This document shows, piece by piece, positions 44,909 through 52,742 of a stretch of DNA of 64,000 bases; the stretch's first letter is position 1; every line of letters starts with the position of its first letter. This DNA comes from Prosthecomicrobium pneumaticum (GTDB taxonomy: Bacteria; Pseudomonadota; Alphaproteobacteria; Rhizobiales; Kaistiaceae): contig NZ_JACHOO010000003.1 of NCBI RefSeq assembly GCF_014199915.1, positions 118,217-182,216 of the forward strand. The letters are read 5' to 3'. The notes below the pieces were generated by a model. It was given only the letters and a program-made list of their open reading frames with translations. It did no database searches and was not told where the DNA came from. The position numbers and the translations under genes were made by a program.

Positions 44909-46327
44909 ATGATGCGGCGGTTCGTGATGGCGGCCTTCGGGCCGATGGCGCTCTGCGTCGCGCTGGTCGTTGCGGCCGGCGGGTTGTCGCCTGTCCACGC
45001 CCAGGAGAGCCCCGCTCCGCAGACGGGTCCCGGTACCCGGCAGGTCGCCTTTCTCGAACGGTTGTTCGGCGGCCGCGAGGTCGCGGCGCCGCCGGGCGAT
45101 GTCGGCGCGCCCGCCGGGGAGCCGCTCCGCCGCCGCCGCGGCGCGCCGTTGCCGCCCGACGCGCCGATCTATGACGACGAGCCGCCGCGGCGCGGCCTCG
45201 GCGCGATCTTCGGCCGCCGCCGGCAGGCGCCGCCGGCGATCGACGAGCGGCCGGCACCCCAGCAGGCGCAGCAGCCGCGCAAGAAGAGGCCGGCCGCGGC
45301 GCCCGCCGAGCCGGACTATGCGGTCGCGGCGATCGAGCCGAAGGCGGAGGATGCCCGCAAGGTTCTGGTGATCGGCGATTTCGTCGCCGGGGCGCTCGCC
45401 TGGGGCCTCGACCAGGCCTTCGCCGCCGAGCCGCGGATCCGCATCGTCGACGCCTCGAACGGGGCGTCGGGCTTCGTGCGCAGCGACTATTACGACTGGA
45501 ACGCCGAACTGCCGGCGATCCTCGACGCGCAGAAGCCGGACATGGTCGTCGTGCTGATCGGCGCCAATGACCGGCAGGTGATCCGCGCCGGCGAGGACCG
45601 GCTCGCGCCCCGCACGCCGGAATGGCAGAAGGTCTACGAGCAGCGGCTCGATTCCCTGCTGCTCGGCCTGCAGGCCTATGGCCGGCCCTTCTACTGGATC
45701 GGCGCGCCGCCGCTCGGGCCCGAGGACGCCTCGGCCGACATGACCTTCCTCAATTCGCTGTTCGAGGCGCGGGTGAAGGCGGTCGGCGGCTCCTTCATCG
45801 ATGTCTGGGACGGCTTCTCCGACGAGGACGGCAAGTTCGTCGCCCGCGGGCCGGACATGGACGGGCAGGTGAAGGCGCTGCGCACCTCCGACGGGATCGG
45901 CTTCACCCGGCCCGGCCGGCGCAAGCTCGCCTTCTATGTCGAGACCGAGATCCGCCGCGACGGCGGCGTTCTGACGCCGGGCTCGAGCCTGATCAGCGCG
46001 GTCAATCCGAACGAGGTGATCGAGATCGGCCCGGACGGCAAGGAGCGCCGTCTGGGCCCCGTCGTCTCGCTGACCGACCCGCCGCCCGGCGCCGCCGATA
46101 GTCCGCTCGCCGGCGCCGTGCCCGCCGCCCCGCCGCCGGCCGACAGCGCCCAATACAAGCTCGTCGTCGAAGGCGCGCCGCCGCCGCCGCCGGCGGGCCG
46201 GGTCGACGATTTCACCTGGCGGCCGGCGCCGAAGGACGAGGGGGACCCGGCGAACCGGGTGCGGCTCGACGGCATCGTGCTGCTGCCCGCACCCACGGCG
46301 GCGGTCGCCGCGCCCGCGGTGGAGTGA
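44909..46327 (+). CDS. DUF459 SGNH-hydrolase-like periplasmic protein
   Basis: The 472-residue protein has a signal peptide (LCVALVVAAGGLSPVHAQ), a Pro/Arg-rich spacer to about 140, and an SGNH-like domain with KVLVIGDFVAGALAWGL, VVLIGANDRQVI and FYWIGAPPLG. Block I normally holds GDS with the nucleophile Ser; here it reads GDF, so ester hydrolysis by the classical mechanism is doubtful. The tail (from about 390) is Pro/Ala-rich. DUF459 members are often near envelope genes, here after a lytic transglycosylase, suggesting a cell-wall or polysaccharide role. Confidence 0.8.
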   Translation: MMRRFVMAAFGPMALCVALVVAAGGLSPVHAQESPAPQTGPGTRQVAFLERLFGGREVAAPPGDVGAPAGEPLRRRRGAPLPPDAPIYDDEPPRRGLGAIFGRRRQAPPAIDERPAPQQAQQPRKKRPAAAPAEPDYAVAAIEPKAEDARKVLVIGDFVAGALAWGLDQAFAAEPRIRIVDASNGASGFVRSDYYDWNAELPAILDAQKPDMVVVLIGANDRQVIRAGEDRLAPRTPEWQKVYEQRLDSLLLGLQAYGRPFYWIGAPPLGPEDASADMTFLNSLFEARVKAVGGSFIDVWDGFSDEDGKFVARGPDMDGQVKALRTSDGIGFTRPGRRKLAFYVETEIRRDGGVLTPGSSLISAVNPNEVIEIGPDGKERRLGPVVSLTDPPPGAADSPLAGAVPAAPPPADSAQYKLVVEGAPPPPPAGRVDDFTWRPAPKDEGDPANRVRLDGIVLLPAPTAAVAAPAVE

Positions 46328-46579
46328 GCCCGGCGGCACTGCGGCGCTACGGCCCGTTCGGAGGCCCCGGGGGAGATCGCGGGCGCGGTCCGGCCGGTGA
46401 TCGGACGGGGGGCCGGCCCTGTGCGGCGGGCGCGACGGCCTCGATCGAACGAGGGCGGATTCGGAAGTAGGGACCCGTCCGATGATGCCCCTCGCGGGCT
46501 GCGGCGGGCGCCGCGGCCGCGGATCGGCCGAGGGAGGCCGGGGCAGGCTGCCGATCGCGCGGGATGTTCGGCCAAAGAA

Positions 46580-46605
46580 AAAGGCCGGGCGTCGGCCCGG
46601 CCTTT
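46580..46605 (-). terminator. Intrinsic terminator after pntB
   Basis: On the minus strand AAAGGCCGGGC, loop CGAC, GCCCGGCCTTT, then TTCTTTGG. The 11-base stem and T-rich tail lie 22 bases after the pntB stop and end the pnt transcript. The 299 bases between the DUF459 gene and pntB hold nothing else I recognise. Confidence 0.85.
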
Positions 46606-46626
46606 CCGTTCAGAGCTTCGTCGCGC

Positions 46627-48030
46627 TCAGCCGAGCGACTTGACGATGCTCTCGACCATCTTCTTCGCGTCGGCGAAGAGCATCATGGTGTTGTCCTTGA
46701 AGAACAGCTCGTTCTCGACGCCGGCATAGCCCGAACCCATGCCGCGCTTGACGAAGAGCACGGTGCCGGCCTTCTCGACGTCGAGGATCGGCATGCCGAA
46801 GATCGGCGATTTCGGGTCGGTCTTCGCCGCCGGATTGGTGACGTCGTTGGCGCCGATGACGAAGGCGACATCGGCCTGCGCGAACTCGGAATTGATGTCC
46901 TCGAGCTCGAACACCTCGTCATAGGGCACGTTCGCCTCGGCGAGGAGAACGTTCATGTGGCCCGGCATGCGGCCCGCGACGGGGTGGATCGCATATTTCA
47001 CCTCGACGCCCTCGGCCTTCAGCTTGTCGGCCATTTCACGCAGCGCATGCTGCGCCTGGGCGACCGCCATGCCGTAGCCCGGCACGATGATGACCTTCGA
47101 GGCGTTCTTCATGATGAAGGCGGCGTCCTCGGCCGAGCCCTGCTTGACCGGCCGCTGCTCGACCGCGCCGCCCGAAGGCCCGGCCGTCTCGCCGCCGAAG
47201 CCGCCGAGAATGACCGAGATGAAGGAGCGGTTCATCCCCTTGCACATGATGTAGGAGAGGATGGCGCCCGACGAGCCGACCAGCGCGCCGGTGATGATCA
47301 GCGCGGTGTTGCCGAGCGTGAAGCCGATGCCCGCCGCCGCCCAGCCGGAATAGGAGTTCAGCATCGAGACGACGACCGGCATGTCGGCGCCGCCGATCGG
47401 CACGATGATCAGGCCGCCGAGCACGAGGCTGACGAGCACAATCAGCCAGAACACGGCGTGGCTCTCGGTGCGGACGAGCGCGATGATCAGCACGACGAGC
47501 AGGATGGCGAGGCCGGCATTGATGAAGTGCCGGCCCGGCAGGAGGATCGGCCGGCCCGACATGTTGCCGTTGAGCTTCGCAAAGGCGATGACCGAGCCGG
47601 TGAAGGTGATCGCGCCGATCGCCACGCCGAGGCTCATCTCGACGAGCGCCTGGCCGTGGATGAGGCCGACCGCGCCGATGCCGAAGGCCTCCGGCGCATA
47701 GAGCGCGGCGGCCGCCACCATCACCGCGGCGAGGCCGACGAGCGAGTGGAAGGCGGCGACGAGCTGCGGCATCGCCGTCATGGCGATGCGCCGGGCGATC
47801 ACCGCGCCGACGATGCCGCCGATGGCGAGGCCGAGGATGATCAGCGTCCAGGCGGCGCCGGCGCGCGGCGCGGCATAGGCGAGCGTGGTCAGGATGGCGA
47901 TCGCCATGCCGACCATGCCGAGCAGATTGCCGCGGCGCGAGGTCGCCGGGCTCGACAGCCCGCGCAGCGCCATGATGAAGAGGACGCCCGAGATCAGATA
48001 GAGGACGGCCGTGACGTTGGGAGACAGCAT
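46627..48030 (-). CDS. pntB: NAD(P) transhydrogenase beta subunit
   Basis: PntB carries most of the proton channel (domain II) and the NADP(H)-binding domain III of the transhydrogenase, which makes NADPH from NADH with proton motive force. The 467-residue protein has about nine membrane segments followed by domain III with VIIVPGYGMAVAQAQHALRE, HPVAGRMPGHMNVLLAEANV and INSEFAQADVAFVIGANDVTN. The operon order is pntAA-pntAB-[inserted gene]-pntB. AGGGG lies eight bases upstream of the ATG, within the repeat left at the insertion junction. Confidence 0.96.
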   Translation of the reverse strand: MLSPNVTAVLYLISGVLFIMALRGLSSPATSRRGNLLGMVGMAIAILTTLAYAAPRAGAAWTLIILGLAIGGIVGAVIARRIAMTAMPQLVAAFHSLVGLAAVMVAAAALYAPEAFGIGAVGLIHGQALVEMSLGVAIGAITFTGSVIAFAKLNGNMSGRPILLPGRHFINAGLAILLVVLIIALVRTESHAVFWLIVLVSLVLGGLIIVPIGGADMPVVVSMLNSYSGWAAAGIGFTLGNTALIITGALVGSSGAILSYIMCKGMNRSFISVILGGFGGETAGPSGGAVEQRPVKQGSAEDAAFIMKNASKVIIVPGYGMAVAQAQHALREMADKLKAEGVEVKYAIHPVAGRMPGHMNVLLAEANVPYDEVFELEDINSEFAQADVAFVIGANDVTNPAAKTDPKSPIFGMPILDVEKAGTVLFVKRGMGSGYAGVENELFFKDNTMMLFADAKKMVESIVKSLG

Positions 48031-48038
48031 CTGACGGC

Positions 48039-48047
48039 CCCTAGCCC
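48039..48047 (-). repeat. 9-base direct repeat flanking the inserted gene, pntB side
   Basis: CCCTAGCCC on the plus strand (GGGCTAGGG on the coding strand). It contains the stop codon of the inserted gene. An identical copy lies at 48705-48713. The bases on either side differ, so the repeat is exactly nine bases long. Confidence 0.9.
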
Positions 48048-48694
48048 TTCTGCTCTAAAAGGTAGTATTTAGCACCCTTTTTAACGCCCCGCATCTCCAC
48101 CCGCCTGTTCACAAGAGGCTTGATAACCAATTTTGCCAACTCGACGGAAATACCAAGACCACGGGCAATGTCGCCTATTCGTAGGCCTTCTTGGGCTTCA
48201 AGTATTTTTACCATCTCCGATCCCAAGAGTTCTATCTGAGACTCCATCGGGTGCTCTCGGACGATGGGAAACTCTTGCTCAAGTAACCTCGATAGGTTCT
48301 CTCCCAGATCAGTGAATGATGAGTAATGCATCCGATCCACTCCTCTTAGATCGGAAGGCACTTCATTAACATCAATCTTTGACGGATTGAAAATTATGAA
48401 GGTTCTTTCAGTGAGTCCAAGAGCCAGGCCGAGCTCAAGGGTAACGTTTGCGTTCCATCCGGTGATATCGAATATCGAGAACCGCGACTCTCTAATATAA
48501 TTTTGAATCTTCTGTAGAATATGCAGGTCTGTTATCTTTTCATCGGCAAATACAAAGTGTACTGAGAAAGCCTTCTCTGCCTCTTGGTATGCTTTACGAT
48601 AGTCCTTTTTGTCGTACAACTTATAGGGGTACGCGACAAATATTTGTCGCGGATTCTTTGCGGCGTTTGGCAAGTTTGAGGATAAGAACGACAT
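48041..48694 (-). CDS. TIR/nucleoside-deoxyribosyltransferase-like protein with C-terminal winged-helix-like domain, inserted in the pnt operon
   Basis: The predicted protein has 217 residues. The N-terminal part opens with RQIFVAYPYKLYDKKDYRKA, then has FSIFDITGWNANVTLELGLAL with Asp76 and Glu87 in the positions of the conserved D-x-T and E-L-G of TIR-like and 2-deoxyribosyltransferase-like enzymes, then DLRGVDRMHYSSF. Such enzymes cleave N-glycosidic bonds in NAD or nucleosides; here this is inferred. The last 65 residues (ILEAQEGLRIGDIARGLGIS, VKKGAKYYLL) resemble a winged helix. The gene is AT-rich: 26 G/C of 60 in 48541-48600, against 43 of 60 in 48781-48840. Start is ATG 48694; GTG 48700 is possible. 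It ends inside the flanking repeat. Confidence 0.8.
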   Translation of the reverse strand: MSFLSSNLPNAAKNPRQIFVAYPYKLYDKKDYRKAYQEAEKAFSVHFVFADEKITDLHILQKIQNYIRESRFSIFDITGWNANVTLELGLALGLTERTFIIFNPSKIDVNEVPSDLRGVDRMHYSSFTDLGENLSRLLEQEFPIVREHPMESQIELLGSEMVKILEAQEGLRIGDIARGLGISVELAKLVIKPLVNRRVEMRGVKKGAKYYLLEQKG

Positions 48695-48704
48695 CGCCAC
48701 CCCA

Positions 48705-48713
48705 CCCTAGCCC
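48705..48713 (-). repeat. 9-base direct repeat flanking the inserted gene, pntAB side
   Basis: CCCTAGCCC on the plus strand, identical to 48039-48047. It contains the stop codon of pntAB. Deleting 48039-48704, or equally 48048-48713, would join pntAB to pntB with a 10-base gap and an intact pntB ribosome site. Confidence 0.9.
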
Positions 48714-49186
48714 GACTTCTTCTTGTACATGGCCAACATGCGGTTGGTCACGAGGAAGCCGCCGAAGATGTTGACGCTCGCGAGCACGAGCGCGACGAAG
48801 CCGAAGCCCTGGGCCCAGAGATGGCCGGAGGAGCCGGAGATCGTGTCGACCGCCTCGACGCCGACCGCGAGCAGGGCGCCGACGACGATCACCGAGGAGA
48901 TCGCGTTGGTCACGCTCATCAGCGGCGTGTGCAGCGCCGGCGTCACCGACCAGACGACGTAATAGCCGACGAAGATCGCGAGCACGAAGATCGACAGGCG
49001 GAAGACGAACGGGTCGATCGCGCCGCCGGTCGCGGCATGGACGACCGCCGCGGCGCCGTCGGCGACCTGATCGGCATAGGACTGGGCCGCGAGCGCGGCC
49101 TCGCGGGCGGCGTCGGCGGCGGCCGCCGCCGCGTCCGCAGCCTGGCGGGCGGCCTCGGCCGCCTGGTCCGGCGTGAGCTGTTCCAT
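48707..49186 (-). CDS. pntAB: NAD(P) transhydrogenase alpha subunit 2
   Basis: PntAB contributes the first membrane helices of domain II in three-subunit transhydrogenases. The 159-residue protein has an Ala-rich cytoplasmic N terminus (about 60 residues, probably helical) and the domain II segments [23 protein letters not shown], followed by [21 protein letters not shown] and [23 protein letters not shown] (each quoted in part). The N-terminal Ala/Gln stretch is longer than in most homologues. GGGGGGAGAG precedes ATG 49186. Ends KKKSG. Confidence 0.93.
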   Translation of the reverse strand: MEQLTPDQAAEAARQAADAAAAAADAAREAALAAQSYADQVADGAAAVVHAATGGAIDPFVFRLSIFVLAIFVGYYVVWSVTPALHTPLMSVTNAISSVIVVGALLAVGVEAVDTISGSSGHLWAQGFGFVALVLASVNIFGGFLVTNRMLAMYKKKSG

Positions 49187-49196
49187 CTCTCCCCCC

Positions 49197-50354
49197 TCAG
49201 GCGCTGATCGCCGCGGTTTCCTTCGGCGCGAAGGCCGGGTGGACGATCGCACCGCCGCGCGTCAGCACGGTCGCCTTGACGAGCTCGTCCTCGAAATTGA
49301 TCGCGAGCTGCTTCGAGGCCTTGTCGACGAGCGTCTCGACGAAGGCGTAGAGGTTGCGCGCATAGAGCTGCGAGGCGGTGGCGGCGATCCGGCCGGAGAC
49401 GTTGAGATGGCCGACGATCTTGACGCCGCCCTCGGTCGTCGCGATCTCGCCCGGCACCGCGCCCTCGACATTGCCGCCGCGCTCGACCGCGAGATCGATC
49501 AGCACCGAGCCGGGCTTCATCGAGGCGACCATCGCCGCCGAGACGAGGCGCGGCGCCGGCCGGCCCGGAATGAGCGCCGTGGTGATGACGATGTCCTGCT
49601 TCTTGATGTGCTCGGCGATCAGCGCGGCCTGCTTCGCCTGGTATTCGGCCGACATCGGCTTCGCATAGCCGGCTGCGGTCTCGGCCTGCTTGAATTCCTC
49701 GTCCTCGACGGCGACGAACTTCGCGCCGAGCGACTCGACCTGCTCCTTCGCCGCCGGGCGGACGTCGGTCGCGGTCACGACCGCGCCGAGGCGGCGCGCG
49801 GTCGCGATCGCCTGCAGGCCGGCGACGCCGGCGCCCATCACGAAGACGCGCGCGGCCGGCACCGTGCCGGCCGCCGTCATCATCATCGGCAGGGCGCGGT
49901 CATATTCGGACGCCGCATCGATCACCGCCTGATAGCCGGCGAGATTGGCCTGCGACGAAAGCACGTCCATCACCTGCGCGCGGGTGATGCGCGGCATGAA
50001 TTCCATCGCCACCGCGGTCAGGCCGGCATCGGCCATCGCCTTGACGGCGGCCTCGTTGCCATAGGGGTCCATGGTGGCGACCACCACCGTCCCCTTGCGG
50101 TAGGCGGCGAGCTCGCCGGCGATCGGCCGGCGCACCTTCAGCACCAGATCGGCATCGTGCACGGCATCCGCCGCGCTCGCCACGATCCGGCCGCCGGCCG
50201 CCTCGTATTCGGCGTCGGGAATGCGCGAGGCGAGGCCGGCGCCGGACTGGACGGCCACCTCCGCCCCGAGCGCGACGAATTTCTTGACGGTCTCGGGCGT
50301 CGCCGCGACGCGGCTCTCGTTCCGGTCCACTTCGGCCGGGATACCGATCTTCAT
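49197..50354 (-). CDS. pntAA: NAD(P) transhydrogenase alpha subunit 1
   Basis: PntAA is the soluble NAD(H)-binding domain I. The 385-residue protein has the alanine-dehydrogenase-like fold with [26 protein letters not shown] (quoted in part as [19 protein letters not shown]), [22 protein letters not shown] for NAD binding, [15 protein letters not shown] and [15 protein letters not shown]-type sequence near 250. It is the first gene of the operon and ends 10 bases before pntAB, which supports co-translation. The CoxIV gene lies 65 bases upstream on the same strand. Confidence 0.96.
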   Translation of the reverse strand: MKIGIPAEVDRNESRVAATPETVKKFVALGAEVAVQSGAGLASRIPDAEYEAAGGRIVASAADAVHDADLVLKVRRPIAGELAAYRKGTVVVATMDPYGNEAAVKAMADAGLTAVAMEFMPRITRAQVMDVLSSQANLAGYQAVIDAASEYDRALPMMMTAAGTVPAARVFVMGAGVAGLQAIATARRLGAVVTATDVRPAAKEQVESLGAKFVAVEDEEFKQAETAAGYAKPMSAEYQAKQAALIAEHIKKQDIVITTALIPGRPAPRLVSAAMVASMKPGSVLIDLAVERGGNVEGAVPGEIATTEGGVKIVGHLNVSGRIAATASQLYARNLYAFVETLVDKASKQLAINFEDELVKATVLTRGGAIVHPAFAPKETAAISA

Positions 50355-50419
50355 GTTGTCCTCCCGAGCCGGCCGGGCCGGCTCGCCCCTCGATCGTCAG
50401 AAATCCGGCCGCTGTCCGG

Positions 50420-50545
50420 TCAGAGCAGGAAGATCGCCATCAGGATCAGGATGACCACGATGGCGACCGTGCCCCACTTGGTGAGGCCGGTGAAGAACCG
50501 ATAGGTACGGTCGTGCTCGCGGTAGTCCATCGCATTGCCGGCCAT
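50420..50545 (-). CDS. aa3-type cytochrome c oxidase subunit IV
   Basis: This 41-residue protein is too short for routine gene finding. It reads MAGNAMDYREHDRTYRFFTG, then LTKWGTVAIVVILILMAIFLL with one membrane helix. The pattern of M-D-x-x-E-H-x-x-TY-x-x-F followed by T-K-x-G-T matches the small subunit IV of bacterial aa3 oxidases (CoxIV of Rhodobacter/Paracoccus type). It would sit at the oxidase periphery; its function is not known. GAGAGGG precedes the ATG. It is adjacent to pntAA, 65 bases upstream on the same strand, and not next to the main cox genes. Confidence 0.9.
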   Translation of the reverse strand: MAGNAMDYREHDRTYRFFTGLTKWGTVAIVVILILMAIFLL

Positions 50546-50638
50546 GGCGAAACCCTCTCGGTTGAGCGTGTCGGACCGCCCTTATAGCAAAAGGACGGGG
50601 GCCGGCAATGCGGGATTGAGGGGCACCTCAAGCCGCGT

Positions 50639-51988
50639 TCAGAGCCCGGCCCGCGCGAGCGCCTCCGACTGCCGAGCGGCGAGCGAATCGGCGTCGAAAT
50701 CGGCGATCGCCGCGGCGAACAGACGGTGGAAATTGAGCTCCGCCGAGAGGTGCAGGAAGACCGAGCCGAGCCCGACCGCCGCCCGGTCCATGAAGACGAA
50801 TTCGCGCGGGACGGTCACGGGCCCCTTCTCCTTCAGCACCCGATGCACCCGATAGGCCTCGCGCCGGCCATATTCGGCGGGGGCGACACCATCGGCGATC
50901 GTCCGCACCCGGTCGTCGAGCAGCGGGCCGTAGATGAAGCGGGCCCAGATGTTGAGCGCCTCGATGAGATCGCGCGACAGGCCGCGGAAGCCCCAGCGCT
51001 CATAGGCGGAGACGACGCGCGCCTCGTCGCCTTCGCGAAGGCCATGGAAGAGATCGACGACGCCGGCGACGAAGCCGGCCTCGAAGATGCGGATGCAGCC
51101 ATAGTCGAGGAGGTTGATGCCGGCGGCCGCGCCGTCTTCCTCGAAGACGGTGTAATTGCCGAGATGCGGATCGCCATGGATCACGCCGTAGCGCGCGAAG
51201 GGCGACCACCAGGCGGCGAACATCGCGGTGGCGATGCGGTTCCGCTCGTCCTGCGGCCGATCGCGGAAATCGAGCAGGCGCCGTCCCTCGAGAAAGGACA
51301 TTGTGAGGAGGCGGCCGGTCGACAGATCGGCCTCGATATCGGGTACGCGCACGAGCGGCTCGTCGGCGAGCATCGTGCGGTAGAGCGCGGTGTGGCGGGC
51401 CTCGCGGCCATAATCGAGCTCTTCCCGGATGCGGGCGCGGATCTCCTCATAGATCTGCGAGGTGTCGATCGCCCGGTCGAGCCGGCGATAGGCGGAGAAC
51501 AGCAGCTTCAGCTGGACGAGATCGGCTTCGACGGCCGACTGCATGTCGGGATATTGCAGCTTGGCGGCGACGGGCCGTCCGTCCGTCGTCGCGGCGCGGT
51601 GCACCTGGCCGAGCGAGGCGGCGGCGAAGGGCTGGTGCTCGAACGCGCCGAAGCGGCTCTCCCAGCCTTCGCCGAGCTCCGCGCGCATGCGGCGCCGGAC
51701 GAAGGTCCAGCCCATCGGCGGCGCGTTCGACTGCAATTGTCCGAGCGCCGTCGCATATTCGGGCGGCACGAGGTCGGGCACGGTGGCGAGGAGCTGCGCC
51801 ACCTTCATGAGCGGCCCTTTCAGCCCGCCGAGTGCGGCGGCGAGCTCCGCCGCCCCCTTCTCGCCGCCGAGATCCGAACCGAACAGCCGGGCGCCGGCCA
51901 TCCGCGCCGCGACGCCGCCCATCCCCGTGCCGACGCGGGCATAGCGGGCGATGCGGCCGGAAAGCCGGTTCTTCTCGGGATCGGACAA
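50639..51988 (-). CDS. ABC1/UbiB-like atypical kinase family protein (AarF domain)
   Basis: The 449-residue protein has the family's N-terminal KxGQ-type motif, here degenerate as PLMKVAQLLATVPDLVPPEY, the Ala-rich nucleotide loop AAASLGQVHRA, the invariant Lys in VAAKLQYP, the ExD region, GVIHGDPHLGNYTV as catalytic loop and INLLDYGCIRI as the DFG-like motif. UbiB-type proteins act in ubiquinone synthesis or lipid handling as ATPases. No UbiB C-terminal membrane helices are visible, so it belongs to another ABC1 subgroup. It stands alone in this window. Confidence 0.85.
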   Translation of the reverse strand: MSDPEKNRLSGRIARYARVGTGMGGVAARMAGARLFGSDLGGEKGAAELAAALGGLKGPLMKVAQLLATVPDLVPPEYATALGQLQSNAPPMGWTFVRRRMRAELGEGWESRFGAFEHQPFAAASLGQVHRAATTDGRPVAAKLQYPDMQSAVEADLVQLKLLFSAYRRLDRAIDTSQIYEEIRARIREELDYGREARHTALYRTMLADEPLVRVPDIEADLSTGRLLTMSFLEGRRLLDFRDRPQDERNRIATAMFAAWWSPFARYGVIHGDPHLGNYTVFEEDGAAAGINLLDYGCIRIFEAGFVAGVVDLFHGLREGDEARVVSAYERWGFRGLSRDLIEALNIWARFIYGPLLDDRVRTIADGVAPAEYGRREAYRVHRVLKEKGPVTVPREFVFMDRAAVGLGSVFLHLSAELNFHRLFAAAIADFDADSLAARQSEALARAGL

Positions 51989-52061
51989 GGGGATTTCCTC
52001 TCGCGCGGCTGATCTCGGAAAATGAGACCGGCCGGCCCGGCTTCAACCCTCGCCGGCAGCG

Positions 52062-52460
52062 TCACGGCGCCGCGGCGGATTTCGCCAGACTGTCGGCGAT
52101 CCAGCGCACGAGGCCCGCCTCGTCGATCTCGCCCGCGGCGAGCTTGAGCATGACCCCGGTAGCCTCGGCAGGCGGTGGAGCGAAACGGACGCCATTCAGC
52201 CGCAGAAAGCCGATCATGGCCAGGAACGCGACCCGCTTATTGCCGTCCACGAACGGATGATTGCGCGCGATGCCGAATGCGTAGGCGGCGCCCAGCGTGA
52301 CGAGATCAGCCTGCTCATACGCCCATTTGTTGCGCGGCCGGTCGAGCGCCGACCTCAGCGCGCCGACATCCCGTATCCCGATGGCCCCACCGAAACGCGC
52401 GAGTTGTCGTTCGTGGGTGATGCGGATTTCCTCCTCGCGGAGCCACCGCGGCTCGCTCAT
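52062..52460 (-). CDS. Doc-family (Fic fold) toxin
   Basis: The 132-residue protein carries the Doc catalytic motif HPFVDGNKRVAFLAMIGFLRL, matching HxFx(D/N)xNKR. Doc toxins phosphorylate elongation factor Tu and halt translation. N-terminal ITHERQLARFGGAIGIRDVG and ALRSALDRP are typical of the death-on-curing family. The antitoxin gene starts at 52681 and its stop overlaps this start by four bases (ATGA at 52457-52460), so the pair is translationally coupled. Confidence 0.9.
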   Translation of the reverse strand: MSEPRWLREEEIRITHERQLARFGGAIGIRDVGALRSALDRPRNKWAYEQADLVTLGAAYAFGIARNHPFVDGNKRVAFLAMIGFLRLNGVRFAPPPAEATGVMLKLAAGEIDEAGLVRWIADSLAKSAAAP

Positions 52461-52681
52461 TTGGCAAGGGCCTCGAGCGTGTCGCGATACTCCACCATGA
52501 GTTCATCCATCATCGTGATGGCCCGATCGAATTCCGGATCATAGGGCGTCAGCCGCAGCGAGCCGTCCGGCGCTTCGGTGACGTGAAGCCAGTCGCCCTG
52601 GCCGAGATTGAGCCGACCGAGCAGTTCCTTCGGCAGGATCAGCCCGGTCGAGTCGCCGATCTTCCTGATTTCGAGCTTCAT
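52457..52681 (-). CDS. AbrB/MazE-type antitoxin
   Basis: The 74-residue protein has the SpoVT/AbrB DNA-binding fold: MKLEIRKIGDSTGLILPKEL and GRLNLGQGDWLHVTEAPDGSL. The C-terminal 25 residues (FDRAITMMDELMVEYRDTLE) probably wrap the toxin. It is paired with a Doc toxin instead of a Phd-type antitoxin, and would autorepress its operon. GGGAGAG precedes ATG 52681. Confidence 0.88.
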   Translation of the reverse strand: MKLEIRKIGDSTGLILPKELLGRLNLGQGDWLHVTEAPDGSLRLTPYDPEFDRAITMMDELMVEYRDTLEALAK

Positions 52682-52742
52682 CACGCTCTCCCGCGTCATA
52701 GGCACCGTATAACATGGCGCCCGGCCGCGCGCATCGGAAGGG

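Noticed and set aside
48133-48315. A 60-codon plus-strand open frame inside the inserted gene
   Set aside because: It is antisense to the supported minus-strand gene and has no recognisable motif or ribosome site.
48048-48704. Terminal inverted repeats of a transposon at the ends of the insert in the pnt operon
   Set aside because: I compared the ends TGGGGTGGCG and, reversed, TTCTGCTCTA on the coding strand and found no match; no transposase is encoded.
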